Source: CAVYTF01 sp963708205 (GTDB taxonomy: Bacteria; Bacteroidota; Bacteroidia; Chitinophagales; Chitinophagaceae). Taken from it: DNA of 64,000 nucleotides. Position 1 is the stretch's first letter; every line of letters begins with the position of its first letter. Location: contig OY970196.1 of the NCBI GenBank assembly GCA_963708205.1, positions 2,666,001 to 2,730,000 of the forward strand, read 5' to 3'. The position numbers and the translations under genes are program-made. This document shows, piece after piece, positions 50,447 through 58,564 of the stretch. The notes under the pieces were generated by a model. The model made no database searches. It saw nothing but the letters and a program-made list of their open reading frames with translations, and was not told the DNA's origin.

Positions 50447-52147
50447 ATGAAGAAAATATTATTTTTCATTTTTTGCCTCAGCATTTTTGCGCAGTTTGCA
50501 AATGCACAAAAAAGAAGGCAACTAAAAAAAACAAACAGCTCATCTTCTGTTATCACAACAAACGCTGATACAACTGCTCCAAAAACTGTTGTTGTAACAT
50601 CAGCATTTAAGCCTGTTTTGCGTGAACCTGTTAAAATAAATTTCAGTGCAGCTTCGCCGCCTCCTGATTCTGTAAGACCCACATTACAATATAATGTTCC
50701 GGAACAGAATTTATTTTTTGTGTATCAGCCTGCAACATTAAAACCACTTGCGGCTTATATAGATTCAGGCATTCATTGGGAAAATAAAAACTATATAAAA
50801 GCAGGTTATGGCAATTATACATCACCATATTTGCAGGCAGGAATTTCTTTGGGTGATGGACAAACCTCTGTCATAAATATTCATGTAAAACATGTTTCAT
50901 CAAATGGAGAAGATTTGTCTGAACAATATTCAAAAACCGATGCTGAAGTGCTGGGCGTTTTCAATCCAAATGAAAATATTGAATGGGGTGGTAAAATATT
51001 TTTTTATAATAATAATCAATACCAGTACGGCTTTCTGCCTGATACACTTAAATTCAACAGTGATGATCTTCGCCAGGAATTTACTGCATTTGGCGGAACT
51101 GTTGGTTTAAGAAATAAAAAGCCAAACGACTTTGGCATCTCTTACAATCCAAGTCTTTCAATAGATGAATTTGGAGATAACAGAAGTGGAAAAGAAACGA
51201 ATTTTATTTTCAACGCACCGCTTTCAAAAACCTTCGGAGATATTTTTGCTTTCAATCTTGCACTGAATGCAAACCTTACAAATTATGTAAGTGATACAGC
51301 CGGCACTATTAATAATGTGCTATACACTTTGTCTCCCGCGCTTCAATTTAAAACCCCGAATGTAAAAATTATTGCAGGTATCATTCCGTCATGGGATAAC
51401 CAGGTTTTTAATTTGTTACCGAATTTTTCTGCCGAAGCAAAAATGAAAGATGAACGATTTATTTTACAGGCAGGATGGATAGGTTATTATAATAAAACAA
51501 CTTACGAATCACTCGCTGCAATTAATCCGTGGTTACAAGAACCTACATTTCTTCGTGATACAAGAATATACGAAGCTTATGCAGGTTTCAAAGGTTCTGC
51601 CGGCGACCATTTTACTTACAATGCAAAAATTTCTTTTCTTCAAATACACAATCAGCCATTATTTGTAAACGATACGAGTACAGGTCGAACCTTTCAGATA
51701 GTGAACGAAGAAGATATGAAAGATGTGCGTGTGCATGGTGAAATTGGTTATACATTCCAGGAAAAATTTTCTTTGTTGGCAGGCGCAACATTCAATCAGT
51801 ATACGGATCTTACTGATAATGCTGAACCCTGGGGATTGTTGCCCGCAGAAATAAATGGCTCTTTGAGATGGAAAATTTTTAAAGATGTTTTAATAAAAAG
51901 TGATTTGTTTTTTTGGGATGGAGCAGATTATCGTTCCAAAACTTTAACTGCTGAAAAACTCCCTGCAGCCTTTGATTTGAATGCCGGCATTGAATTTCCG
52001 ATCTTACCTAAATTTAATTTCTGGCTTCAGTGTAATAATATTTTGAATGATAAATATCAGCGTTGGAGTCAATATCATGTTCTTGGCTTCAACGTTCTCG
52101 CAGGATTTGTATATTCGTTTTCGCAAAATAATATTGCGGCAAAATAA
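50447..52147 (+). CDS. Outer-membrane beta-barrel protein related to TonB-dependent receptors, without a plug
   Basis: The 566-residue protein has a signal peptide (MKKILFFIFCLSIFAQFANAQ), a linker (KTVVVTSAFKPVLREPVKINFS) like the start seen in receptor-like proteins but with no plug domain or clear TonB box, and then strands with alternating hydrophobic residues (SLSIDEFGDNRSGKETNF, LAGATFNQYTDLTDNAEPWGLLP, WLQCNNILNDKYQRWSQY). The final NNILNDKYQRWSQYHVLGFNVLAGFVYSF is much like the last strands of TonB-dependent receptors. Coupling to the TPR gene upstream suggests a complex. Function is unknown. Confidence 0.75.
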   Translation: MKKILFFIFCLSIFAQFANAQKRRQLKKTNSSSSVITTNADTTAPKTVVVTSAFKPVLREPVKINFSAASPPPDSVRPTLQYNVPEQNLFFVYQPATLKPLAAYIDSGIHWENKNYIKAGYGNYTSPYLQAGISLGDGQTSVINIHVKHVSSNGEDLSEQYSKTDAEVLGVFNPNENIEWGGKIFFYNNNQYQYGFLPDTLKFNSDDLRQEFTAFGGTVGLRNKKPNDFGISYNPSLSIDEFGDNRSGKETNFIFNAPLSKTFGDIFAFNLALNANLTNYVSDTAGTINNVLYTLSPALQFKTPNVKIIAGIIPSWDNQVFNLLPNFSAEAKMKDERFILQAGWIGYYNKTTYESLAAINPWLQEPTFLRDTRIYEAYAGFKGSAGDHFTYNAKISFLQIHNQPLFVNDTSTGRTFQIVNEEDMKDVRVHGEIGYTFQEKFSLLAGATFNQYTDLTDNAEPWGLLPAEINGSLRWKIFKDVLIKSDLFFWDGADYRSKTLTAEKLPAAFDLNAGIEFPILPKFNFWLQCNNILNDKYQRWSQYHVLGFNVLAGFVYSFSQNNIAAK

Positions 52148-52178
52148 TGCTAAATAGTAAAGAGAAATTTTAAACGGA

Positions 52179-52207
52179 GCGTCGCAAGGATGTTTAATCT
52201 ATGCGAT
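52179..52207. repeat. Dispersed repeat, family A, touching the start of the HU-like gene
   Basis: GCGTCGCAAGGATGTTTAATC resembles GCGACGCAACGGATGTTTAATC in the copy at 54843 (one base missing and one changed). It ends near the ATG at 52206, so the first codons of the downstream frame may come from the repeat. Confidence 0.6.
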
Positions 52208-52799
52208 GAAGCTCGTAACCAAATTGCTTTTCATGTTTGAAAAATTGTTTCAATATTTTGTGATGAATGATAAAGCAAATCTTCCCGGCGTTGGTACTTT
52301 CTCGATCGAACATTTGCCTGCGCGGCTTGATTTTACAAATAAAAGTTTATATGCTCCCTTGCCTGTAATCCGCTTCCAGAGTGGCTTTGCGGAGCCTGAT
52401 AAAAATTTTTACAACTATCTTACGAATGACTGGCAAAGCGATGAAGTTGCAGCAATGAGACAATTTAATGATTTTGTTTTTGATATAAAGCATAGATTAT
52501 CTTACGATTCGGAAACGATTTTGCCGCACTTTGGTGTATTGAAAAAAGATGCTGCTGACAATTATATTTTTGAACAGGATTTTACTATTAAAGAATTTTT
52601 TCCGGTTGTTGCTGCAGATCGTATCATACGCAGCGGTGCAACACATGTAGTAAAAACGGGTGATACTGAGCACACAAATACAGAGATGAAAGAATTACTT
52701 TCAAAACAAAAAACTGTAAAAGATAATTGGTGGGTTTATGCTGTAATACTTGCTGTTGCCGGATTAGCGGCGTTGGTGTATTATAACTTAACTAATTAA
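52206..52799 (+). CDS. HU-like (CCDC81-type) domain protein with a C-terminal membrane anchor
   Basis: The 197-residue protein has a first domain of which LPGVGTFSIEHLPARLDFTNKSLYAPLPVIRFQ (its core LPGVGTFSIEHLPARLDF) looks like the prokaryotic CCDC81-type HU domain, in which the usual GFGTF motif is GVGTF. A second helical region includes FDIKHRLSYDSETILPHFGVLKKDA, a further HU-like half. One membrane helix is near residues 175-193 (WVYAVILAVAGLAALVYY). In Bacteroidota this domain pair often sits before a SPOR domain; no SPOR domain is present here. The ATG at 52206 lies at the edge of a repeat; ATG 52233 (MFEKLFQYFV) is an alternative start. It follows the barrel gene by 59 bases. Confidence 0.7.
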   Translation: MKLVTKLLFMFEKLFQYFVMNDKANLPGVGTFSIEHLPARLDFTNKSLYAPLPVIRFQSGFAEPDKNFYNYLTNDWQSDEVAAMRQFNDFVFDIKHRLSYDSETILPHFGVLKKDAADNYIFEQDFTIKEFFPVVAADRIIRSGATHVVKTGDTEHTNTEMKELLSKQKTVKDNWWVYAVILAVAGLAALVYYNLTN

Positions 52800-52803
52800 T
52801 TTA

Positions 52804-54918
52804 TCATTTATTTTGCGGTTGCGGCGGATCAAAAACCATTGCGCCACCTTTGCCAAACATTCTTAATGCAAGCTCTGCTCCAACATCATCACTGCTTGAA
52901 AAAATCATTTTTTCATTATTCACAACTTGTTTGCCATTTGCACTTGTTACATTTATAGTTGCTTCGTACTTGGTATCTTTTTTCTCAAAGTTAATAGAGG
53001 CTGTGGCTGCACTTTCATCATCTTTTACAAATTGTATATCGCAATCTTTTAAATCATCTACAACATCTTTTGTTGTTGCATCTTCAATGCCGGAAGTAGC
53101 TAATTTCATTTTTATTTCAATGCCTGAAAATGGCACCAGTTGCGAATACTCTTCTAAAAGCAATGTGCTGTGAATATTATAATTATACTTATCGTCTGAT
53201 GCATCATAAGCCTTCGACATGGCTTCATATAATCTTCCAAGAAATAATTTTTCATTTGCAGTATCGAGAAAAGTTGTTCTTTCAATATCCTCAAGATCTT
53301 TTTTTGCATCATTTTTTTCACCATTCTCCCATTTAAATTTTGCGGCAAACAATTTAAAATATCGCTGAATGTTTTCACGCTTGTCAGTTTTTTGATATTG
53401 CTCATATTTTTTCTCAAAAAATGAGGGACTAAAATCTTCTAATAAATACCAGGCTTCATCAAATGTTGTTGTTGACTCCGAACAAAACAAATCATATACG
53501 AGCCTGTCTCTTTCAGGATTAAAAACCATTTCATTCACCACAACATATTCGGCCAATATCTTTTGCATTTTATAACATGCGATATTATACAATGCTGTGG
53601 GTGAATACCACCATCCTTTATTTTGAAATTTTATCTGCTCTGTTTTTTTATCATACAATTCTACTTTTAATAAATTAATAGTAAAATCATATTGCTGTTG
53701 CGTAAGTGTTGTGCCGATGTGCAGCTCCTTAAAGTTGGAAGCTTTGTCTAAAGAAAATGCACAACTATCTAATTGACCATCGTATAAATAAGCGCGCGCC
53801 AATGCAATGTTGTACCAGCCAAAACCAGGCGTAGAGCCACTTTCAGCGATTATTTGCTGTGCCATATTTATAGCATCTTTTGTTTTGCCGGCAAACGTTT
53901 TCAACTCGGGTAAATAATAATATGGTTCCTGCAGCATGTGCTCATCATTGCGGTCGCGATCCATATTGTAATATTTTTGCGCGTTGGCAAAATTTCCAAT
54001 TTCGCCCTGCATGCCTCCATAATTATTCCATGAGATGCCGCCATCTTCTTTTAATTTATCGTAATAATATTCACTGCTGTCATAATTTTTATTGTAGCAA
54101 TGAAGCAAAGCAAGATCATGGTATAATGGAATTTCATCCTGCTCGCTTTGCATATTTCCAAAGAGAGCATCGTTCGCAGTTTTATTTTGTATGATGCAGG
54201 CAAAACCTTTATAGCACCACTGAAAGGCAAGTTTTTCATTATCGGCAACAGTATTTTGTAAGAAGGAATATTTGGCTGAAGTAAAAAATCTTGCACGATG
54301 ACATATCCACGAACGATGATAATACAAATGAAAAAAATCGCGCTGAAAATGATAACTGTCAATGCGATCCATTAAATCCATTGCTGCGTCAGGCATTTCG
54401 ATATTTTCATAACATTCATCAAGTGCGGAAAAAATCATGTACAGATCATCAAGTCTTCTAATATTTTGTTGAATATTTTCGGGAGATGAAAGAAGATTGC
54501 GCATATTGATGCTGTAATCTTTATCAAATAATTGAAATGCTTTTTCTAAAGATGGAATGGCATTTTTATAACCAAGGTAATCTGCACTGCGATTGTATTT
54601 ATACATTCCTTCATACATCCAGCCAACATAATAAGTGCTGTCAAGCCTAATGAATTCGCGGCTTCGCGGCAATGCATCTTTATCAACGGGGCTTACGCCG
54701 ATACGCTTTGCATCTATTTCGTAACGTGCCTGCTGAAGATTTTGCGGAAGAAAAGATTGGGCTGAAGAAAAGTAAAAAGTAAAAATTAAAAAGTAAAAAG
54801 TAAAAAATGATTTTGATTTGAAATTGCTGAATAGACTTACAGAACGTACAAGAGTGCGACGCAACGGATGTTTAATCGTTGTTCTTAAGTTTGGTTCATA
54901 AAAGAAATCTTCTATCAT
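52804..54918 (-). CDS. Secreted repeat-helical protein of unknown function, with a repeat-derived N-terminus
   Basis: A roughly 700-residue protein without a family I can name. The mature part is helical and TPR-like in places (KYNRSADYLGYKNAIPSLEKAFQLF, WYNIALARAYLYDGQLDS), with a C-terminal beta-rich domain from about 600. The signal peptide core FFTFYFLIFTFYFSSAQ is encoded by a seven-base repeat (54767-54807). The N-terminal 25 codons cross a family A dispersed repeat. The first ATG is at 54918; a TTG at 54864 within the repeat would give MRRTLVRS..., a better signal peptide. It is the last gene of the DUF58-transglutaminase-MoxR operon, 30 bases after it. Confidence 0.65.
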   Translation of the reverse strand: MIEDFFYEPNLRTTIKHPLRRTLVRSVSLFSNFKSKSFFTFYFLIFTFYFSSAQSFLPQNLQQARYEIDAKRIGVSPVDKDALPRSREFIRLDSTYYVGWMYEGMYKYNRSADYLGYKNAIPSLEKAFQLFDKDYSINMRNLLSSPENIQQNIRRLDDLYMIFSALDECYENIEMPDAAMDLMDRIDSYHFQRDFFHLYYHRSWICHRARFFTSAKYSFLQNTVADNEKLAFQWCYKGFACIIQNKTANDALFGNMQSEQDEIPLYHDLALLHCYNKNYDSSEYYYDKLKEDGGISWNNYGGMQGEIGNFANAQKYYNMDRDRNDEHMLQEPYYYLPELKTFAGKTKDAINMAQQIIAESGSTPGFGWYNIALARAYLYDGQLDSCAFSLDKASNFKELHIGTTLTQQQYDFTINLLKVELYDKKTEQIKFQNKGWWYSPTALYNIACYKMQKILAEYVVVNEMVFNPERDRLVYDLFCSESTTTFDEAWYLLEDFSPSFFEKKYEQYQKTDKRENIQRYFKLFAAKFKWENGEKNDAKKDLEDIERTTFLDTANEKLFLGRLYEAMSKAYDASDDKYNYNIHSTLLLEEYSQLVPFSGIEIKMKLATSGIEDATTKDVVDDLKDCDIQFVKDDESAATASINFEKKDTKYEATINVTSANGKQVVNNEKMIFSSSDDVGAELALRMFGKGGAMVFDPPQPQNK
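54767..54807. repeat. Heptanucleotide tandem repeat encoding a signal-peptide core
   Basis: About six imperfect copies of AAAAAGT on the plus strand (one unit reads AAAAATT). On the minus strand, TTTTTAC units are read as F-x-Y/F/T and make the hydrophobic run FFTFYFLIFTFYF of the unnamed 705-codon frame. Confidence 0.8.
54843..54905. repeat. Dispersed repeat, family A, within the 5' end of a reading frame
   Basis: AACGTACAAGAGTGCGACGC matches 46721, and GCGACGCAACGGATGTTTAATC resembles 52179. It is followed by GTTCTTAAGTTTGGTTCATAAAA. It is the only copy in the window that lies mostly inside an open frame (residues 6-26 of the minus-strand protein). Confidence 0.75.
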
Positions 54919-54951
54919 CAATGTGTCATATTTAATCAGAAATATTAATTC

Positions 54952-55935
54952 TTAATTACTAATTTTTAATTTACTCATTCTATCCATTTCTTTATCTAAA
55001 ATAGTTGCAAGCGCTTTTTGTTTTGCTTCTTTGTTGCGATAAATTAATCTGTGATCAAGCACTGCGTGTGTTATTTGCTGCACATCATCTTCTGTTACGA
55101 AAGTTCTGCCATTCACGAGGGCAAAGGCTTTCAGGCATTTTAAAAAAGTGATTCCGCTTCGTGTTGATGCGCCAAGTGTGATGTCGTTGTGCTTACGCGT
55201 GTTCCAGATTATGTTGCGGACGGCCGCAATAATTTCATCGTGTATGAAAACTTTTTCTGTTTCATTTTGAAGAAATAAAATTTCATCCATGCTCAACACT
55301 TGCTGAATGTGTGAAAGGTTATTTTGTATGCCCAGATAATCTTTATAAATATTCAATTCAGTTTCTTCATCAACATATCCAAAAATTATTTTGATATAAA
55401 AACGATCGAGTTGGGCAGCCGGCAAAGGATATGTGCCTTCCATCTCAATCGGATTTTGTGTTGCGATTGTGAAGAACAAATTTTCCAGAGGATAAGTTGT
55501 TTCGCCCATCGTGATCTGGTTTTCAGCCATGCATTCAAGCAAAGCAGATTGCACTTTTGGAGAGGCGCGATTGATCTCATCTGCCAACAACACATTGCAA
55601 AACAGAGGACCTTTTTTAAAGATGAATTCCTTCTTCACATCATCAAAAATGTGAGAACCAATTAGGTCCATTGGTAAAAGATCAGGCGTGAATTGTATGC
55701 GCTTAAAATTTACGCCATTATTTTCTCCATGCCCTGAAATGCTTTGTGCGAGCGTCTTTGCCATTACTGTCTTTCCCGTGCCTGGATTATCTTCCATCAA
55801 AATATGACCTTTTGCAAGCAACGCAGTGAGGATAAATTTTATCTGCATTTGCTTGCCACGAATTACCGTTTCAATATTATTAATGAGCTTTTGAATGTTG
55901 CTTAAAGCTTGTTCAATTTCTATCTGTTGCTCCAT
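54952..55935 (-). CDS. MoxR-family AAA+ ATPase
   Basis: The 327-residue AAA+ ATPase has Walker A ILMEDNPGTGKTVMAKTLAQ (near residue 55), Walker B CNVLLADEINRASPKVQSALLE, sensor 1 FFTIATQNPIEMEGTYPLPAAQLDRF, and the C-terminal lid with LGASTRSGITFLKCLKAFA. All motifs match the MoxR group, chaperones that help mature other proteins, often together with DUF58 and VWA partners. Its operon also includes DUF58 and transglutaminase genes upstream, a well-known grouping of unclear function in Bacteroidota and other phyla. The transglutaminase gene ends two bases before this start. Confidence 0.93.
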   Translation of the reverse strand: MEQQIEIEQALSNIQKLINNIETVIRGKQMQIKFILTALLAKGHILMEDNPGTGKTVMAKTLAQSISGHGENNGVNFKRIQFTPDLLPMDLIGSHIFDDVKKEFIFKKGPLFCNVLLADEINRASPKVQSALLECMAENQITMGETTYPLENLFFTIATQNPIEMEGTYPLPAAQLDRFYIKIIFGYVDEETELNIYKDYLGIQNNLSHIQQVLSMDEILFLQNETEKVFIHDEIIAAVRNIIWNTRKHNDITLGASTRSGITFLKCLKAFALVNGRTFVTEDDVQQITHAVLDHRLIYRNKEAKQKALATILDKEMDRMSKLKISN

Positions 55936-55936
55936 A

Positions 55937-58561
55937 CTAATTTATTTTAGGTTGAGTGAAATAATGAATGGTATTATAAATATTTAAAAATCTGCTGAAT
56001 CTTGTTTTTAACGGAATTTGGGTTTGAATTTGTTTGATGAAATATTTATAAAATTCATCAACAATTTGTTTTTCTTTTTCTGTTAATGGAACAGAACTAT
56101 ATTTAATTTTTTGGTAAGCATTCGTAAATGCATTGAAATTTGTTTTGAATTGTTCATCTATAAATAAAGCAAATTGTTGCGGACTTTGTTGTGAACGCAT
56201 AAAGCCAAGTTGGTTAAGATAATAAATTGATGCCCGGTATTTATTGTAAGTTGATATTTGATAATTGTTGATTGATTGTTTTGCTTTAGAATTGAAGGAT
56301 AACCAAATGATCAAAGGAGCTGAGAACAATAACAAAACAAGTCCAAGAATTATAAAAAGTATATCTCTTAAAACGCTTATCCAGTCTATGTTGGAAGCTG
56401 TTTGTGTTTCTTGATTTTTCCTTTCCTTTTTTGCCGCTTCTTCTGAAATAATTTTTATTTCATCAACTGGAACGGGATTCGGAATCTTCAAAAAGATGGA
56501 TGAAAGACTGTCGCTATTACCTGCATTTATATTTTTCAAAGTATCTGCAAATGATGCAGCAGTAATGTGATTTCCTTTTCTCACTGCACTCAAACTTACT
56601 GTTCCTGTATCATTTGAAACTGATGCAACAGACACATCGAGTATTGTATGATGCGCATGATTTGTTTCATAAGTTTTATCGTGATACATCAAATTTGTAA
56701 CATCCATTTCTACACGTTTCTTTATTGTATCAACATCAGTCACAATTCCGTCAGCAACAAGAAATGCCTGCTGCATATCCATCGGCGGAGTTTGATCAGG
56801 CTGCGGCGATTGTTGTACATTAAAATCAGGAACCGTAGTATCAAAATCTATCCAGCCATAATCGGGAAAATAAACCTGTGTCCATGCATGTGCCTGGTCT
56901 TCGTAAAACCAATACCAGCCTGGGTTTTTGCTGCTTCTGTCCACTGTTAAAAAACCTGCAGCAACGCGTGAAGGAATTCCAAGTGAGCGCAGCATAAACA
57001 ACGTTGCTCCTGCAAAATATGCGCAGTAACCTTTACGATTTTGCAGTAAAAAATAAGTTAGTTTATTAGCGCTTGGCAACCCCGGAATTCCTGGATTATC
57101 GGAATATTTAAACAATGGCTGACCATATTCATCTTTGCTTAAAAAATAATCTCGGATAGCGATCATTTTATCAATTGGTGTTTTTGCATTTGCAGTAATT
57201 TGTTTTGCAAGCGCAGTTATTTTTTCATACTCAGCATCGCGTGGCATGAAGGTGTAATAATCCATAAACTTTTTATCAACACCCTGAAAGTCAGTCACAG
57301 TGCGCAATACATCAAATCGCTGTTGTTGAAACTTTTCAAGTTCTTTATTGCCTGCAGGGTTGTAAACAAAGTATGCGCTGTTGAGTGCGCTCACCCACAT
57401 CTTTGCATGATAAGCGCTTTTATAAACATCCTTATATTCTTTATCTACAGAAATTGGCTGGCAATAAAATGCTGTGCTTGGCGCAATAAATTCATTCGGT
57501 GATAAAAGTGTTTTATACACTTCAGCATCAACAACTTTTCTATCAACAGTTGCATGGGTATTTTTGATAACATCAGTATCAATCTTTGCGAAGTACAAAG
57601 GAATTTTTGAAGGATCTGGTTTAAACAAATCATTTGAAGGCATTAAACTATCTGTTTCAAATGTTTGTGTTGTTGTGTCGAATTTTGAATAATAGCATGA
57701 AGTAAAATAAAGTGGGTTTGGTGTTTTGCCATCAGGAAAAAAATTATCAAGCTTTGCAACAAAAGCCAATCGTTTGTCTTTGCTTAATGAACCCGTTAAT
57801 TGTAATTGATCTTTATTGGTAAAGGAGCCATCTTTATTTTCCTTCGTCATACTTTCTTTATTGCCATTCTTGTCATAGTTCGCCTGCCAACCACCCCATT
57901 CTTTTTCAATAGCTTTAAAGTCTTGCTGAAAAAAACTAAAGATGCAAAGCAATAATACAAGTATCACGAAACCGAATCCCAGCAAGCGTTTGATAAGAAA
58001 CCATGCGAAACGGTTTTCATCTTCATTCATATTTCTTATCAACTCTCCGGTATAAATAATATAAAATGCATACACTAAAACAGGCGCAAAAGCCGCTATC
58101 AAAGCATTTGCAGTAATGGTGGAAGTTTTGCTGACAACAACAATTTGAATTGCTAATAAAAACACACTCCAGAAAACCGTAAAGTATCTTGATCTTGAAA
58201 AGCCAAATCCGGCAATCCATCCAAGAGAAAATAAAATTGCAAAAATTAAAAATTGTACAGACGCAAAAAAAGCATCAAACTCGCCAACTGAAATACTTGC
58301 AATAATTTTATACGCAATAAAATAAATTAAAAATAAAACTGCAGCTGTTGTAAGAAAACGAAAACGATAACCATAAAAAATAGTTGATATAACTATTCCT
58401 GCCGCAAAATAAGTTCCCTGTTTCAGCCAGTCATTTTCAAGAATTGCATAAAACCTGTTTACATTCCACAACACGTAGAATGCAAGCGCAGCCGTAGGTA
58501 CAGCGAGTAATAATATTTGTGCAATAATTTTTTTAAAGCTATGTGTTCTTCCGATTTTCAT
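55937..58561 (-). CDS. Membrane protein with transglutaminase-like domain
   Basis: The 874-residue protein has about six N-terminal membrane helices (1-215), a long extracytoplasmic region, a transglutaminase core with GLPSANKLTYFLLQNRKGYCAYFAGATLFMLRSLGIPSRVAAGF (Cys in KGYCAYFA, about residue 500), then AHAWTQVYFPDYGWIDFDTTVP (His and Asp completing the triad), and one more membrane helix (about 725-750) before a C-terminal cytoplasmic domain (DUF4129-like). Proteins of this design occur in DUF58-MoxR operons. A peptidase or cross-linking role at the envelope is inferred only from the fold. Its stop is two bases from the MoxR start. Confidence 0.88.
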   Translation of the reverse strand: MKIGRTHSFKKIIAQILLLAVPTAALAFYVLWNVNRFYAILENDWLKQGTYFAAGIVISTIFYGYRFRFLTTAAVLFLIYFIAYKIIASISVGEFDAFFASVQFLIFAILFSLGWIAGFGFSRSRYFTVFWSVFLLAIQIVVVSKTSTITANALIAAFAPVLVYAFYIIYTGELIRNMNEDENRFAWFLIKRLLGFGFVILVLLLCIFSFFQQDFKAIEKEWGGWQANYDKNGNKESMTKENKDGSFTNKDQLQLTGSLSKDKRLAFVAKLDNFFPDGKTPNPLYFTSCYYSKFDTTTQTFETDSLMPSNDLFKPDPSKIPLYFAKIDTDVIKNTHATVDRKVVDAEVYKTLLSPNEFIAPSTAFYCQPISVDKEYKDVYKSAYHAKMWVSALNSAYFVYNPAGNKELEKFQQQRFDVLRTVTDFQGVDKKFMDYYTFMPRDAEYEKITALAKQITANAKTPIDKMIAIRDYFLSKDEYGQPLFKYSDNPGIPGLPSANKLTYFLLQNRKGYCAYFAGATLFMLRSLGIPSRVAAGFLTVDRSSKNPGWYWFYEDQAHAWTQVYFPDYGWIDFDTTVPDFNVQQSPQPDQTPPMDMQQAFLVADGIVTDVDTIKKRVEMDVTNLMYHDKTYETNHAHHTILDVSVASVSNDTGTVSLSAVRKGNHITAASFADTLKNINAGNSDSLSSIFLKIPNPVPVDEIKIISEEAAKKERKNQETQTASNIDWISVLRDILFIILGLVLLLFSAPLIIWLSFNSKAKQSINNYQISTYNKYRASIYYLNQLGFMRSQQSPQQFALFIDEQFKTNFNAFTNAYQKIKYSSVPLTEKEKQIVDEFYKYFIKQIQTQIPLKTRFSRFLNIYNTIHYFTQPKIN

Positions 58562-58564
58562 TTT

